A stretch of 33,258 nucleotides of DNA from Bacteroidota bacterium (GCA_021824635.1 JAKAKD010000050.1:1-33258); one strand, 5' to 3'. Positions 8,769 through 18,369 are shown, counted from the stretch's first letter. Numbers and translations: made by a program. Notes: a model not told the origin generated them from the letters alone.

Positions 8769-9077
8769 ATGTGTTTATTGAGTGATACTAAGAGCAGCTC
8801 TTTTAGTAAGAAAATTGAACCCAATCATGATGATAGTGATCTGTCATCAATCATCAAGAATGAATTAGAGAATTTATTAGAAGAATTAGGACCCGATGAA
8901 AAAGTGGCGGTTCTTAAAGAAAAAATTACGGCAGCGCTTGCCAATTTGAGCGGCACCGTAGATGGGATAAAAAATTATAGAGAAACATTGGATTCTTTTG
9001 CCAGCAATTTGGAGAAAATAATAAAGGACTGGGATTCGACAGAAGATGATGTAACGCTCGAGCAAATTGAAAATTGA
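8769..9077 (+). CDS. Small acidic helical protein, unknown function
   Basis: A 102-residue protein I do not recognise. It has no signal peptide or membrane segment. The first ~28 residues are Ser/Lys/Asp-rich and probably disordered. The rest is predicted mostly helical by eye (IIKNELENLLEELG, VAVLKEKITAALANLSGTV, FASNLEKIIKDWD) and ends in an acidic tail. A purine-rich GGGGG site lies ~7 bases before the ATG. It follows the second MCP after a terminator and has its own ~130-base leader, so it is probably a separate transcript. A helical, acidic partner for a signalling protein is conceivable but not supported beyond position. Confidence 0.7.
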   Translation: MCLLSDTKSSSFSKKIEPNHDDSDLSSIIKNELENLLEELGPDEKVAVLKEKITAALANLSGTVDGIKNYRETLDSFASNLEKIIKDWDSTEDDVTLEQIEN

Positions 9078-9103
9078 ATTAAATAGTTTTTAACTCTTCA
9101 TTC

Positions 9104-9219
9104 GGGGGAAGATCTTCTAATTGAACGATCTACCTGGGGGGAGAAGATTTTTTAAGTTATGAACGGCCACAAATTTATTTATGCAGATGAGAATTTATAA
9201 TTCGAAGAAGGATTTTATT
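9104..9219. repeat. Tandem repeat copy 1 (116 bp, period 134)
   Basis: It starts GGGGGAAGATCTTC and has the middle block CGATCTACCTGGGGGGAGAAG followed by six T. It ends ATTCGAAGAAGGATTTTATT. The same order and spacing recur at 9238-9353. The right end still contains the last codons of the neighbouring channel gene in reverse (IKSFFEL then stop). The T-run after AGAAGAT could form a weak plus-strand terminator with GATCTTCT upstream. Confidence 0.8.
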
Positions 9220-9237
9220 GGGGTTTAATCTTCAAAT

Positions 9238-9353
9238 GGGGGAAGATCTTTTTAATTAAAGATCTACCTGGGGGGAGAAGATTTTTTCCAATTCATTTAG
9301 GATAATAAATTCCTTTGAGCAAATGTGGTTTACAATTCGAAGAAGGATTTTAT
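9238..9353. repeat. Tandem repeat copy 2, overlapping the channel gene end
   Basis: Same length as copy 1 (116 bp) and offset by 134 bp. It holds GGGGGAAGATC, the perfect inverted pair AGATCTTT/AAAGATCT, then CTACCTGGGGGGAGAAG and six T. Its right end (9330-9353) is the real 3' end of the minus-strand channel gene. The left part has diverged little from copy 1; the middle ~60 bases differ more. Confidence 0.8.
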
Positions 9354-10736
9354 TTTTGCAATCATTTTCTTAATAAATGAATCATCTTTGATCTTGTGAA
9401 ACTCCAGCTTTTGAATATTTCCGCTCTGCCGTTCAGCAATAATTTTAGCGAACTCATCAACTAATTGCGGTCGGTTTTCCAAAATTTTCTTTATAGAAAC
9501 TTTTGTAATTTCAAGAACAATAGAGTCTGTCTCAGTTATTACTGTAGCAGATCTTTCATCACCGGTAAATAAAGACATTTCGCCAAAAAATTGCCCGGGA
9601 GTAATTATCCCCACTTCGATTTCTTCATTTGAATTTCCATTGGTTCTTATAAATACTTTCAGCAATCCTTCTACAAGGATATACATAGAATCCCCCTTCT
9701 CTCCTTGCCGGATTACTGGCGTTCGTTCGGTATAAAATTCTTTTTTTGATTCCGAAAAAAGTTTTTCTAATTCTTCTTTACTTAGTGAATTAAAGAGTGC
9801 GACATTCTCAATAATATTGAAATCATGTTTATCGCCGGAGATGCCAAATCCAATACCGGCAATTTTTAGATTATTAATTATACGTGTCAGCACAAAATCT
9901 TTGGCCGTCTCCGGTGAGTTGGACTTCCACGGCGCTATCCAGAAATTAATCTTATATTCGATTGTATCTTTAGATATTTTGGAAACATTTATTTGAGGTT
10001 GAACACTTTTATTCTCCAATTCTAATAGCGCCTGCTTGGTACTTGCATACAATATTCTTTTTATTCTCTCTATTGAGAGATCTGCATTTAATTTTATAAA
10101 AAGACTAAACCGATTTTCTTTTTTGATTCCGCTGAAATTTTCTATTAGAAATTCATCCAGGAGATTATTGGGGAATAAAAGAAGTGTATCTTTTTCACTC
10201 CTGAGTTGTATAGCCATTCTGTCAAATTGGATTACCTCACCAACAATTAATTCATTCCCGTTTTTGTTTATTAGTTTTATCCAATCTCCTACTTTAAACG
10301 GTCTAGTTGTATTGATAAATTCTTTGCTAAAATATTTGAGAGCTTTTGGTCTAAGAAATGTCAATGCTATAAGAAGAATTAGAAATGTTAGTGCCAATAA
10401 TGAGGTCGTTGACTGTTCAAAAACCGCTGTAACAATTATCCATACTGCCGTTAGATAGATAAAAGTAACCGTTAGATCTTCTATCAGTCCAAGAGTCTTA
10501 GAACTAGCTGACGTTTTAATAATTTTTCCCCAAATGATTTTGCGTATAAAAGTATTAAGCAAATAAGAGCCCGACAGCCAAAAGACAATATTGATAGAAT
10601 AATAAAATAGACTATCCATGTTCATGCCCGGCTCTGTAGCGTGAGTCGTCTTGAAAAATCCATTGACGACTGAAAACAATGTAATAAGAAAGAGAACTAA
10701 CGATACAGCAAGAAACTTATTTTTTGGAATAATCAT
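9330..10736 (-). CDS. MscS-type channel with C-terminal cyclic-nucleotide-binding domain
   Basis: A 468-residue inner-membrane protein. About four membrane helices lie in residues 7-130 (FLAVSLVLFLITLFS, FWLSGSYLL, FIYLTAVWIIVTAVF, LLALTFLILLIALTF). The MscS beta and alpha/beta domains follow (TRPFKVGDWIKLI, QLRSEKDTLLLFPNNLL, to ~305). A cNMP-binding domain covers about 312-435, with a phosphate-binding cassette FFGEMSLFTGDERSATV; Glu386 and Arg396 are the usual ligand contacts and are both present. This arrangement is that of bacterial cyclic-nucleotide-gated (bCNG) members of the MscS superfamily, which are typically weakly or not tension-gated. AGGAGG at 10745-10750 supports the start. 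The gene stands alone, with the tandem repeat at its 3' end. Whether cAMP or cGMP is the ligand cannot be read here. Confidence 0.9.
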   Translation of the reverse strand: MIIPKNKFLAVSLVLFLITLFSVVNGFFKTTHATEPGMNMDSLFYYSINIVFWLSGSYLLNTFIRKIIWGKIIKTSASSKTLGLIEDLTVTFIYLTAVWIIVTAVFEQSTTSLLALTFLILLIALTFLRPKALKYFSKEFINTTRPFKVGDWIKLINKNGNELIVGEVIQFDRMAIQLRSEKDTLLLFPNNLLDEFLIENFSGIKKENRFSLFIKLNADLSIERIKRILYASTKQALLELENKSVQPQINVSKISKDTIEYKINFWIAPWKSNSPETAKDFVLTRIINNLKIAGIGFGISGDKHDFNIIENVALFNSLSKEELEKLFSESKKEFYTERTPVIRQGEKGDSMYILVEGLLKVFIRTNGNSNEEIEVGIITPGQFFGEMSLFTGDERSATVITETDSIVLEITKVSIKKILENRPQLVDEFAKIIAERQSGNIQKLEFHKIKDDSFIKKMIAKIKSFFEL

Positions 10737-10951
10737 TTTCGTTTCCTCCTAATAGAAAGTTATATTTTTAACTTTCATTTACATTCAACTATCTTCCTTA
10801 GCAACATTAAAATAATATTTAAATGAATATTATTACAACTGAGAAGCGCAATACCGCATGCCTTTATCAAGATGAATAAAGCTGATGTTATAAATTATTT
10901 TTTTGCTATACTTCTCTAAATTCTTACCGATAATAAAAGAAAATTCTTTTT

Positions 10952-11704
10952 ATGAATGTAAAAATTGATTCCGGAAAAATTAAAGCGGTTCAGCAATCTT
11001 TGCTTGAATTACAAAAGATTAGAAGTGCGGAGATAAAAAAAGAGTTGCCGGAAATACGTTCCGATGGGAAGAAAATCTCTAAGGACTCACTTAATCTGAA
11101 AGATATTGATTCCGAGAATTCCGCGATCTCGCTTTCGCAGGACCAAATTAATTTCAATCTCGTTTTCAATGCTTTCAACCAGATACAACTGAACGCGAAC
11201 GGCTTTGTTAGAAAAGATGAAAAAAGTATAGAAGTCTATTTTCATTATTCATTTCAGCGGGAAGTTGTTGAAGATGGGAAAAGCAGCATAAAGAATTTTG
11301 TACTCGACCTTAAAATGAAAGCTTCTTTTGAAGAAACCATTTCCGTTGAGAAGAAATTTGAAAAAGAAGATATATTAAAATTTATTCAAAGAATTGTAAC
11401 CGAAATTTTCGAGACTTTTAATGACAAATCTAAATCACTGCGTACTGTATTAATTAACAAAGACAACCTCAAAAAAATAACAAGAGCCGGGAAAGGTGAT
11501 TTGACAAGACTATTACAATCGCTGCTTGGCACAGTGTTTTCTTTTATGAAATACAAAGAATTATCTGACAAGAACAATCCCAAAATTGGAGTTATTATTA
11601 ACGCCGCGTCGAAGAAACACCAAGCAAAAGAATATACAATTACTAGACTTGAGTCGTTCTCTATTGAGATTCATCAGCTAGAGAACAGCAAAATTGATAA
11701 TTAA
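10952..11704 (+). CDS. Conserved-looking protein of unknown function
   Basis: A 250-residue soluble protein that I do not recognise. No signal peptide or membrane helix is visible. The first ~65 residues are Lys/Glu/Ser-rich and look like a linker. The middle has alternating strands (AFNQIQLNANGFVR, IEVYFHYSFQREVV, NFVLDLKMKASFEET), followed by helices (DILKFIQRIVTEIFETFND, DLTRLLQSLLGTVFSFMKY) and a final strand region (YTITRLESFSIEIHQLE). No clear ribosome site precedes the ATG. It is divergent from the channel gene, with 215 bases between them holding both promoters, and convergent with the reductase gene. No function is proposed. Confidence 0.75.
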   Translation: MNVKIDSGKIKAVQQSLLELQKIRSAEIKKELPEIRSDGKKISKDSLNLKDIDSENSAISLSQDQINFNLVFNAFNQIQLNANGFVRKDEKSIEVYFHYSFQREVVEDGKSSIKNFVLDLKMKASFEETISVEKKFEKEDILKFIQRIVTEIFETFNDKSKSLRTVLINKDNLKKITRAGKGDLTRLLQSLLGTVFSFMKYKELSDKNNPKIGVIINAASKKHQAKEYTITRLESFSIEIHQLENSKIDN

Positions 11705-11757
11705 TTGTTCTTTGGAATCCACTTTTTACACATGAGCATTTTTTAGAGATCGTATAA

Positions 11758-12753
11758 TTATCCTCGCCAATCGTATTCAAGCTTAGGTTTTGTCTGAATT
11801 ATCTCTTCAATTTTTTTCATGACATCATCTGTTAGTTTTGGAACGGCGTCGAGCGCTTTCATATTTTGCTTTACCTGTTCCGGTTTTGATGCGCCGGTTA
11901 TAACGGTGCTCACATTCTGATTCTTTAAGCACCAAGCCAGACCCATTTCCGGAAGTGTTGTTCCAATTTCCTTTGCCAGCGGTTCCAGTTTTTTCACCTT
12001 TTCAATTTTTCTCAAACCTTCTTCGCTAAGAATATTATTCTTAAGCCATTCGTAACTTTGAAGCGATAGCCTTGTAGCATCCGGCATTCCGTTATTATAC
12101 TTTCCGGTTAGTACACCGCTAGCAAGCGGACTCCAAATTGTTGTGCCAAGTTTAAATTTCTCGTAGAGAGGAAGAAATTCTTTTTCAATTTTTTCTCGGC
12201 GGAACATATTGTATTCCGGTTGTTCCATCAGCGGCGGAATTAATTTTTCTCTTCTGGCAATATCATATGCTTCAAGAATTCTTTCAGCCGGCCATTCACT
12301 TGTGCCCCAGTAAAGAGCTTTGCCTTGATTAATAACATGATTCATTGCTCTAACTGTTTCTTCAACCGGCGTATGAAAATCCGCACGGTGACAGAAGATC
12401 AGATCAACATAATTAAGCTGCAATCTTTTCAATGCGGCATCTGTTCCCTCAAGAATATGTTTTCTTGAAAGTCCTGTATCGTTCGGTCCGCCGCCACCCC
12501 AGAATAATTTAGTTGAAATAATTAAATCAGATCTTTTCCAACCGGTCCTTTTTAAGATGTTTCCCATCATTATTTCAGCCTCACCATTCGCATAAACCTC
12601 GGCATTATCAAAAAAGTTAACCCCGGCATCGTAAGCTTCTTTCATACATTTGTACGCTACATCTTCACCAATCTGATCGCTGAACGTAACCCACGCTCCG
12701 AATGAGAGAGCGGATACTTTCAAACCGGAATTGCCAAGATATCTGTATTCCAT
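11758..12753 (-). CDS. Aldo/keto reductase, Kv-beta-like group
   Basis: A 331-residue NAD(P)H-dependent oxidoreductase of the TIM-barrel AKR family. The tetrad is complete: Asp49 (FFDNAEVY), Tyr54, Lys82 (ISTKLFWGG) and His122 (IFCHRAD). The N-terminus MEYRYLGNSGLKVSALSFG and the cofactor segment STVITGASKPEQVKQN are typical. The closest pattern is the bacterial homologues of voltage-gated potassium-channel beta subunits (YDIARREKLIPPLMEQPEYN, WSPLASGVLTGKY). The substrate is probably a small aldehyde or ketone. AAAGGAG precedes the ATG. It is a single gene, convergent with the unknown gene at 10952 and divergent from the SulP gene. A nearby channel gene exists but is MscS-type, so a channel-beta role is not implied. 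Confidence 0.93.
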   Translation of the reverse strand: MEYRYLGNSGLKVSALSFGAWVTFSDQIGEDVAYKCMKEAYDAGVNFFDNAEVYANGEAEIMMGNILKRTGWKRSDLIISTKLFWGGGGPNDTGLSRKHILEGTDAALKRLQLNYVDLIFCHRADFHTPVEETVRAMNHVINQGKALYWGTSEWPAERILEAYDIARREKLIPPLMEQPEYNMFRREKIEKEFLPLYEKFKLGTTIWSPLASGVLTGKYNNGMPDATRLSLQSYEWLKNNILSEEGLRKIEKVKKLEPLAKEIGTTLPEMGLAWCLKNQNVSTVITGASKPEQVKQNMKALDAVPKLTDDVMKKIEEIIQTKPKLEYDWRG

Positions 12754-13014
12754 TTCTGTTCTCCTTTTTTTGATCTTAAAAATTATTTTATTTTTTTAAT
12801 TTCCACTTTCCGCACCAGAGTAAATATGTTGGTGCCCACAGAATAGTCATCGCTAATTTTTTACTTAATTAAAAATACAAATAAAAAGTTTTTCTTAATC
12901 AAACAATGATTAATCCGATAATTTTGGAAATTCCAGATCATCGAAGCATTTATTTAATGATATGAGTAAATTTACACTCGTTTTTTAGAAACATATTTTT
13001 TATAGAGGAAAGAA

Positions 13015-14730
13015 ATGCCGTTATTAAAGCCAAAATTATTCACGACACTAAAAGATTATAACAAAAAACAATTCATTGCAGATGCAACCGCAGGAGTTAT
13101 AGTTGGAATTGTTGCGCTTCCATTAGCAATTGCGTTTGCAATTGCAAGCGGTGTTACTCCGGAAAAAGGAATCATTACTGCTATTATAGCCGGGTTTATA
13201 GTCTCGGTGTTTGGCGGAAGCCGTGTGCAAATTGGCGGACCCACCGGAGCTTTCATAATTATTGTTTATGGAATAATCCAGAATTATGGTGTAACCGGAT
13301 TAACTATAGCAACTGTAATGGCCGGCATTATTTTAGTCATAATGGGATTAGTCCGATTCGGATCATTAATAAAATTTATTCCTTATCCCGTTATTGTGGG
13401 CTTTACAAGCGGAATAGCGCTATTAATTTTTTCGACTCAGATAAAAGATTTTTTTGGTTTGCAGATAAAAGAAATACCATCAGAGTTTCATGAAAAGTGG
13501 ATAGCGTATTTTACGGCAATGCCAACCATAAATTTTTACGTACTGGGAATTGCTCTGTTATCATTATTAATAATGATTTTCTGGCCAAAAGTTACACATA
13601 AAATTCCAGGTTCATTAGTTGCGATAATTGTAGCTACTGTTTTAGTTATGGTGTTTCATTTACCCGTTGATACAATTGGAAGTAAATACGGCGAAATTCC
13701 TTCAAACTTACCGGCGCCTCATCTCATTACAATAAATTTAACTCTCATTAAAAATCTAATCGCCCCGGCTACGGTTATTGCATTGCTTGCTGCAATTGAA
13801 TCATTATTATCTGCTGTTGTTGCCGATGGTATGATTGGCGGGAAACACCGCAGTAATATGGAATTGATTGCGCAGGGATTAGCTAATATAGTTACTCCCC
13901 TATTTGGAGGAATTCCGGCTACTGGAGCAATCGCCAGAACTGCAACAAATATAAAGAATGGAGGAAGAACGCCGGTAGCTGGAATCATTCACGCAATTAC
14001 ACTATTACTAATTATGCTTTTCTTTGGAAGCTACGCCAAGTTAATTCCGATGGCAACATTAGCGGCAATTCTTGTAATTGTTTCATATAATATGAGCGAA
14101 TGGCATGCTTTTAAAACTCTTTTGAAAAGTCCAAAGAGCGATATTATTGTTTTGCTTACAACATTCTTTCTAACTGTAATTTTTGATTTAACTATTGCAA
14201 TCGAGATTGGAATGGTGCTGGCAGTATTACTCTTTATGAAACGGATGGCGGAAGTTTCCAATGTAAGCGTCATTACAAGAGAATTGGAAGATGAAGACGA
14301 GCAACCTGACGCAAATGCAGTAGATAAAAAATTAATTCCGGTAGGTGTTGAAGTCTTCGAAATAAATGGTCCTTTCTTCTTTGGCGCCGCTTCTAAATTC
14401 AAAGAAGAAATGCGTGTAATTGAAGAACCGCCGAAAGTTAGAATTATTCGCATGCGAAATGTTCCGGCTGTTGATGCAACAGGTTTGCAAACCATAAAAG
14501 ATTTTTATCATGATGCTAAAAAGCAGGGAACGCATATAATCCTTTCGGGAGTTCATACTCAACCATTGTATGCAATGACTCAAGCCGGTATCTTTGATTT
14601 GGTAGGAGAAGAAAATATTTACGGCAATATTGATGATGCTTTAGATCGTGCACGTGAAATTCTTGGACTATCAAAATTAGGAAGACCAAAAGATTTTGTG
14701 CCGACCGTTAAAAGAGAGATGAAAAATTAA
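13015..14730 (+). CDS. SulP family anion transporter with STAS domain
   Basis: A 571-residue inner-membrane transporter. The N-terminal region has the family's repeated membrane fold ([75 protein letters not shown]). A STAS domain covers about 440-555 ([30 protein letters not shown]). SulP proteins move sulfate, bicarbonate, or other anions, commonly with Na+ or H+; the substrate cannot be read from the sequence. AGAGGAAAG precedes the ATG. The gene is 45 bases upstream of the HTH-EIIA gene and heads the Ehr-type cluster on the same strand, so it is likely part of that operon. If so, the transported anion may be tied to the complex, for example bicarbonate or sulfate; this is a hypothesis. 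Confidence 0.93.
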   Translation: MPLLKPKLFTTLKDYNKKQFIADATAGVIVGIVALPLAIAFAIASGVTPEKGIITAIIAGFIVSVFGGSRVQIGGPTGAFIIIVYGIIQNYGVTGLTIATVMAGIILVIMGLVRFGSLIKFIPYPVIVGFTSGIALLIFSTQIKDFFGLQIKEIPSEFHEKWIAYFTAMPTINFYVLGIALLSLLIMIFWPKVTHKIPGSLVAIIVATVLVMVFHLPVDTIGSKYGEIPSNLPAPHLITINLTLIKNLIAPATVIALLAAIESLLSAVVADGMIGGKHRSNMELIAQGLANIVTPLFGGIPATGAIARTATNIKNGGRTPVAGIIHAITLLLIMLFFGSYAKLIPMATLAAILVIVSYNMSEWHAFKTLLKSPKSDIIVLLTTFFLTVIFDLTIAIEIGMVLAVLLFMKRMAEVSNVSVITRELEDEDEQPDANAVDKKLIPVGVEVFEINGPFFFGAASKFKEEMRVIEEPPKVRIIRMRNVPAVDATGLQTIKDFYHDAKKQGTHIILSGVHTQPLYAMTQAGIFDLVGEENIYGNIDDALDRAREILGLSKLGRPKDFVPTVKREMKN

Positions 14731-14775
14731 TTGAAATAATTCTAAATAATAACAAACATTAAATGAGATTAAAGA

Positions 14776-15450
14776 TTGGACCTTACGATAAAAGATATTT
14801 CTCATCTGCTGATTCTATCGGAGAAAGAAATTCAACTGTTAGTTAAGAAGAAAGAAATTCCTTTCCAAATACTTCATGAAAAAGTATTCTTTAATAAACA
14901 TCAGATTATTGAATGGGCGCTTGGGCGTAATCTTCCGATCAATGTTTCCGGTCACATGAAACTAAGCGAGTATCATATAAAGACTTTAAATACATTGCTT
15001 GACAAAGAATCTTTTCATTATGGCTGCGCTTTATCGGAATCATCTTATATAGAACAAATGATTTCTAAAATTGATTTTGAAAAAAATGTAGATAGAGAGA
15101 TTATAATTCAACTCCTAAAGAATAGAGAAACATTGATGAGTACTGCTATTGGAAACGGAATAAGTTTGCCTCATCCGAGGGTTCCATTGATGGTTGGTAA
15201 AAATAAGCCGCTTATTAATTTTTTCTTTCCAAAGAAACACCTCGATCTGAAATCAACTGACGGCAAACCGGTACACACACTTATACTTTTAATTTCGCAA
15301 ACGATTAAACAGCACTTAAGTTTGATTGCACATCTGAGTTTTTTATTGTCGAAAGAAACTTTCCGCTTCGCTCTGGAAAATCGCCTTAATTATCAAGAGA
15401 TTCTAGATATAATAAGTAAAATTGAAGAAACGAGAGACAAAGAAAAATAA
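14776..15450 (+). CDS. Helix-turn-helix / PTS EIIA (PtsN-like) fusion protein
   Basis: A 224-residue protein. Residues 1-50 look like an excisionase/MerR-type winged helix (LTIKDISHLLILSEKEIQ, then VFFNKHQIIEWALG). Residues ~65-220 match the PTS EIIA type-2/nitrogen family, with phosphorylatable His133 in TAIGNGISLPHPR. The start is TTG: an in-frame TAA lies at 14770-14772, leaving only AGA before TTG at 14776, and the next in-frame ATG is at residue 61, which would delete the HTH. GAG lies ~8 bases upstream. It ends 6 bases before the hyfB-like gene, so the two are surely co-transcribed. EIIA proteins of this kind relay phosphate state to regulate targets. Here it may sense phosphorylation and control transcription of the cluster, or bind SulP or the complex; this is inference. 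Confidence 0.85.
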   Translation: MDLTIKDISHLLILSEKEIQLLVKKKEIPFQILHEKVFFNKHQIIEWALGRNLPINVSGHMKLSEYHIKTLNTLLDKESFHYGCALSESSYIEQMISKIDFEKNVDREIIIQLLKNRETLMSTAIGNGISLPHPRVPLMVGKNKPLINFFFPKKHLDLKSTDGKPVHTLILLISQTIKQHLSLIAHLSFLLSKETFRFALENRLNYQEILDIISKIEETRDKEK

Positions 15451-15456
15451 TGATCA

Positions 15457-17448
15457 ATGAATAACTCATTAATACCTGGGAATTATTTATTTATTTCGGC
15501 ATTTGTCATTCAATTTTTGGCGATTGTTCCTCTAACTATATTAAAAAATGAAAAGAAAGCATTCGTAATTTCCAATTTTATTTTGCTTATCGGTTTAGTG
15601 TTGGGACTCATATCCACGTTATCATCTAAACTTTTTTCATTTGCTTCGTTTTCAAGCAATGACACTTTGCTTTTTAGTAATTGGATCCGGCTGGACGGAT
15701 TAGGGCTTTATTTTTTATTTATCATTCAGCTTGTTGCAATACCAACCGTTATTTACAACTTCTCCTACCTTCAGCACTACATTGATCAAAAGCGGTCTAT
15801 AAAAAGTTTTGTTACGTTTTATATTATTCTACTTATCTCAACACAGTTTGTTGTAATGGCTAATCAAGCTATCCTCTTTCTGGTTAGCTGGGAAGTCATG
15901 AGTATGTCAGCTTATCTTGGAATGTTGCTGGAGAAAGAGAAAGAAGAAGTTCAGAAAGGAAGTTTTTACTATTTTGTTGCCTCTCACCTTTTAGTATTTA
16001 TTCTTTACATTTTTTTCTTTTTGCTTCACCATCAAACCAACAGCTGGCTTTTAAGCGATTATCACTTAACGGCAGCAACTATCAGCCTTATTCCTATTCT
16101 TTTCATTTTATCATTTGTTGGTTTTGGAATAAAAGCGGGATTCATGCCGTTTCATTTCTGGTTGCCTCAAGCTCATCCTATTGCTCCAACTGTATTGAGC
16201 GCTTTTCTTTCCGGTGTTATTATCAAAACCGGCATCTATGGAATACTTAGAACATTTCAATTTCTAAAACCAATTCCGGAATGGTGTGGCTGGCTGATTC
16301 TTGTTGTAAGTATTTTCAGTGCAATCTTTGGGGTGTGGTACGCATTAGCCCAGCACGATATTAAACGTCTTCTCGCTTATCACTCGATCGAGAATATTGG
16401 AATTATTGGAATTGGTATCGGTATCGGTTTTATCGGCTCTGCAAATAATTTGCCGGTTATAGAAGTGCTCGGTTTTGGCGGCGCTCTTCTGCACACATTA
16501 AATCACGCAATCTTCAAGAGTCTTCTGTTTCTTGGAAGCGGTGTAATTTATCAGAACTTAGGAACAAGAAATATTGAATTGATGGGCGGACTTGTTCATC
16601 GGGCAAAATATTTAGCAATACTTTTCCTAATAGGTTCGATTGCAATTAGCGGTATTCCACCGTTCAACGGATTTATTTCAGAGTTCATTATATATACCGG
16701 ATTTTTCCAAACCGCGAAAGAATTGAAAAATTATTATCCGCTTTTAATGTTACTGTTTGTTGTAGGACTTGCCTTCGTCGGCGGATTAGCTGTTGCCTGT
16801 TTTACAAAAATTAATTCCATAATGTTTTTGGGAACCGAGAGAAAAGAAGTAAAACATTTTCACATCTCGGTTTTTGATTACATCTCTCTTGGAATTTTAG
16901 CTTTACTCTGCATTGTAATTGGATTTTATCCCCAGCCATTTATAGGAATAGTAAATAAAGTAATAAGTAATGGTTTTGTTGCTGCAAATTCCCCTTCCGC
17001 ACTATTAAATATGAATTGGTTATCTATTACAATTATTTTTTCTTCAATCTTATTCGGTGTAATAGTTTTGTATTTCGCAAAGATGCAAATTCATAAAAGA
17101 TATGGAAGAAGAACCTCGGCAGCCTGGAGTTGCGGATATGAAAATCAAAGTCCAAGAATGCAATACACAGCCTCATCCTTTGCTGATGAACTGAACACCA
17201 TTCCAAAAACAATTTTACTATACAATAAAAAAGTTGATTCATCCAAACGAGTAATTCCCAAGCCGTCAAGTTTTGAAAGTCACTCCTCCGATTTTGTTGA
17301 CAATAAAATTGTTCTGCCGGGTTATAGTTTATTAGGAAAAATAATTTCTAAGATAGAATTTTTAAGTCGGACCGATATTAGGTATTACATTGCTTTCATT
17401 TTAGTTATGATAATAATTTATAGTTTTATAGCATTCTTATGGATATAG
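15457..17448 (+). CDS. hyfB: HyfB-like proton-pumping membrane subunit of Ehr-type complex
   Basis: A 663-residue, multi-helix membrane protein of the NuoL/NuoM/Mrp antiporter-like family, hydrogenase-4 component B/HycC branch. The key proton-path residues are present: Glu146 in LVSWEVMSMSAYLG, Lys226 and His233 in GFGIKAGFMPFHFWLPQAHP, His346/His350 in ALLHTLNHAIFKSLLFLG with Lys354, and KRLLAYHSIENIG. The C-terminal soluble part (RRTSAAWSCGYENQSPRMQ) is typical of HyfB. It overlaps the next gene by 10 bases. In this cluster it should couple electron flow to H+ or Na+ transport. No truncation is seen. Confidence 0.93.
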   Translation: MNNSLIPGNYLFISAFVIQFLAIVPLTILKNEKKAFVISNFILLIGLVLGLISTLSSKLFSFASFSSNDTLLFSNWIRLDGLGLYFLFIIQLVAIPTVIYNFSYLQHYIDQKRSIKSFVTFYIILLISTQFVVMANQAILFLVSWEVMSMSAYLGMLLEKEKEEVQKGSFYYFVASHLLVFILYIFFFLLHHQTNSWLLSDYHLTAATISLIPILFILSFVGFGIKAGFMPFHFWLPQAHPIAPTVLSAFLSGVIIKTGIYGILRTFQFLKPIPEWCGWLILVVSIFSAIFGVWYALAQHDIKRLLAYHSIENIGIIGIGIGIGFIGSANNLPVIEVLGFGGALLHTLNHAIFKSLLFLGSGVIYQNLGTRNIELMGGLVHRAKYLAILFLIGSIAISGIPPFNGFISEFIIYTGFFQTAKELKNYYPLLMLLFVVGLAFVGGLAVACFTKINSIMFLGTERKEVKHFHISVFDYISLGILALLCIVIGFYPQPFIGIVNKVISNGFVAANSPSALLNMNWLSITIIFSSILFGVIVLYFAKMQIHKRYGRRTSAAWSCGYENQSPRMQYTASSFADELNTIPKTILLYNKKVDSSKRVIPKPSSFESHSSDFVDNKIVLPGYSLLGKIISKIEFLSRTDIRYYIAFILVMIIIYSFIAFLWI

Positions 17449-18362
17449 AAATTTTACAAGGACCTATCGCAATTTTTGTGATCATTGGGATTGCTCCTTT
17501 GTTCGCCGGATTTATCAACAAACAAAAAGCAATTTTGACCGGAAGAATCGGTGCGCCGGTTTTGCAGCCGTATTATGATCTGCTTCGGCTTTTCAGAAAA
17601 GAAACAATCAATGCAAAGAGTTCCTCTTTTATAAGTCAAATTTCACCACTCATAAATTTTATTGTGATTATTGTTGCAGCCGCAATGCTTCCAATCGGTT
17701 ATTGGAAACCGTTAATTAGTTTTAACGGCGATATAATTTTATTTGCATATACATTAGGACTTGCAAGATTCTTCCAGATATTAGCGGCAATGGATATTGG
17801 AAGTTCATTTGAAGGAATGGGCGCTTCACGTGAAGCAACATTTGCTTTGTTTGCAGAGCCAATTTTCTTTTTCACTCTTGGAAGTGTAGCATTTATAAGC
17901 GGACTAACTTCCATTTATGATATCTATCATTCGATTAGATTGGATAATATTTCATACATCGTTTTTATAATAATCTGTTCGATCTCAGCATTCATACTTG
18001 CAATAACGGAATGTTCACGAATGCCGGTAGATGATCCCAATACACATCTTGAACTTACAATGATTCATGAAGTAATGATTCTTGATAATTCCGGTTTCGA
18101 CTTGTTTCTTTATCTATACTCTAGTTATATAAAATTATTTATTTATGCTATTCTAGAAATATCATTTTTCTACCCGTTCAGCGCTAAAAGTTATCTGCTC
18201 GGAATAGTAATTTTTATTGTCGGCAGCATTATTCTCTCTCTCACTTTGGCAATCGTTGAAACAATAACGTCACGGTTTAAGATGAAGAATATTCCGCAAT
18301 ATCTTTTATTTGCAACAGCAATAGGAATACTGAATTTGTTGATCTATACTTTTACCAAATGA
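17439..18362 (+). CDS. hyfC: HyfC/HycD-like (NuoH-like) membrane anchor subunit
   Basis: A 307-residue membrane protein of the NuoH/complex I subunit 1 family, HyfC/HycD branch. Typical segments are GRIGAPVLQPYYDLLRLFRK, SSFEGMGASREATFALFAEP, and TECSRMPVDDPNTHLELTMI followed by HEVMILDNSG. The acidic residues of these loops, which in complex I and group 4 hydrogenases carry the proton signal from the peripheral arm to the membrane arm, are retained. The ATG overlaps the hyfB stop by 10 bases, indicating translational coupling. It forms the docking site for the large and small subunits encoded downstream. Confidence 0.94.
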   Translation: MDIEILQGPIAIFVIIGIAPLFAGFINKQKAILTGRIGAPVLQPYYDLLRLFRKETINAKSSSFISQISPLINFIVIIVAAAMLPIGYWKPLISFNGDIILFAYTLGLARFFQILAAMDIGSSFEGMGASREATFALFAEPIFFFTLGSVAFISGLTSIYDIYHSIRLDNISYIVFIIICSISAFILAITECSRMPVDDPNTHLELTMIHEVMILDNSGFDLFLYLYSSYIKLFIYAILEISFFYPFSAKSYLLGIVIFIVGSIILSLTLAIVETITSRFKMKNIPQYLLFATAIGILNLLIYTFTK

Positions 18363-18369
18363 GTTAATT

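Noticed and set aside
11758-12753. Aldo/keto reductase as a beta subunit of the nearby channel
   Set aside because: The channel is MscS-type, not a voltage-gated potassium channel, and the genes are not in one operon.
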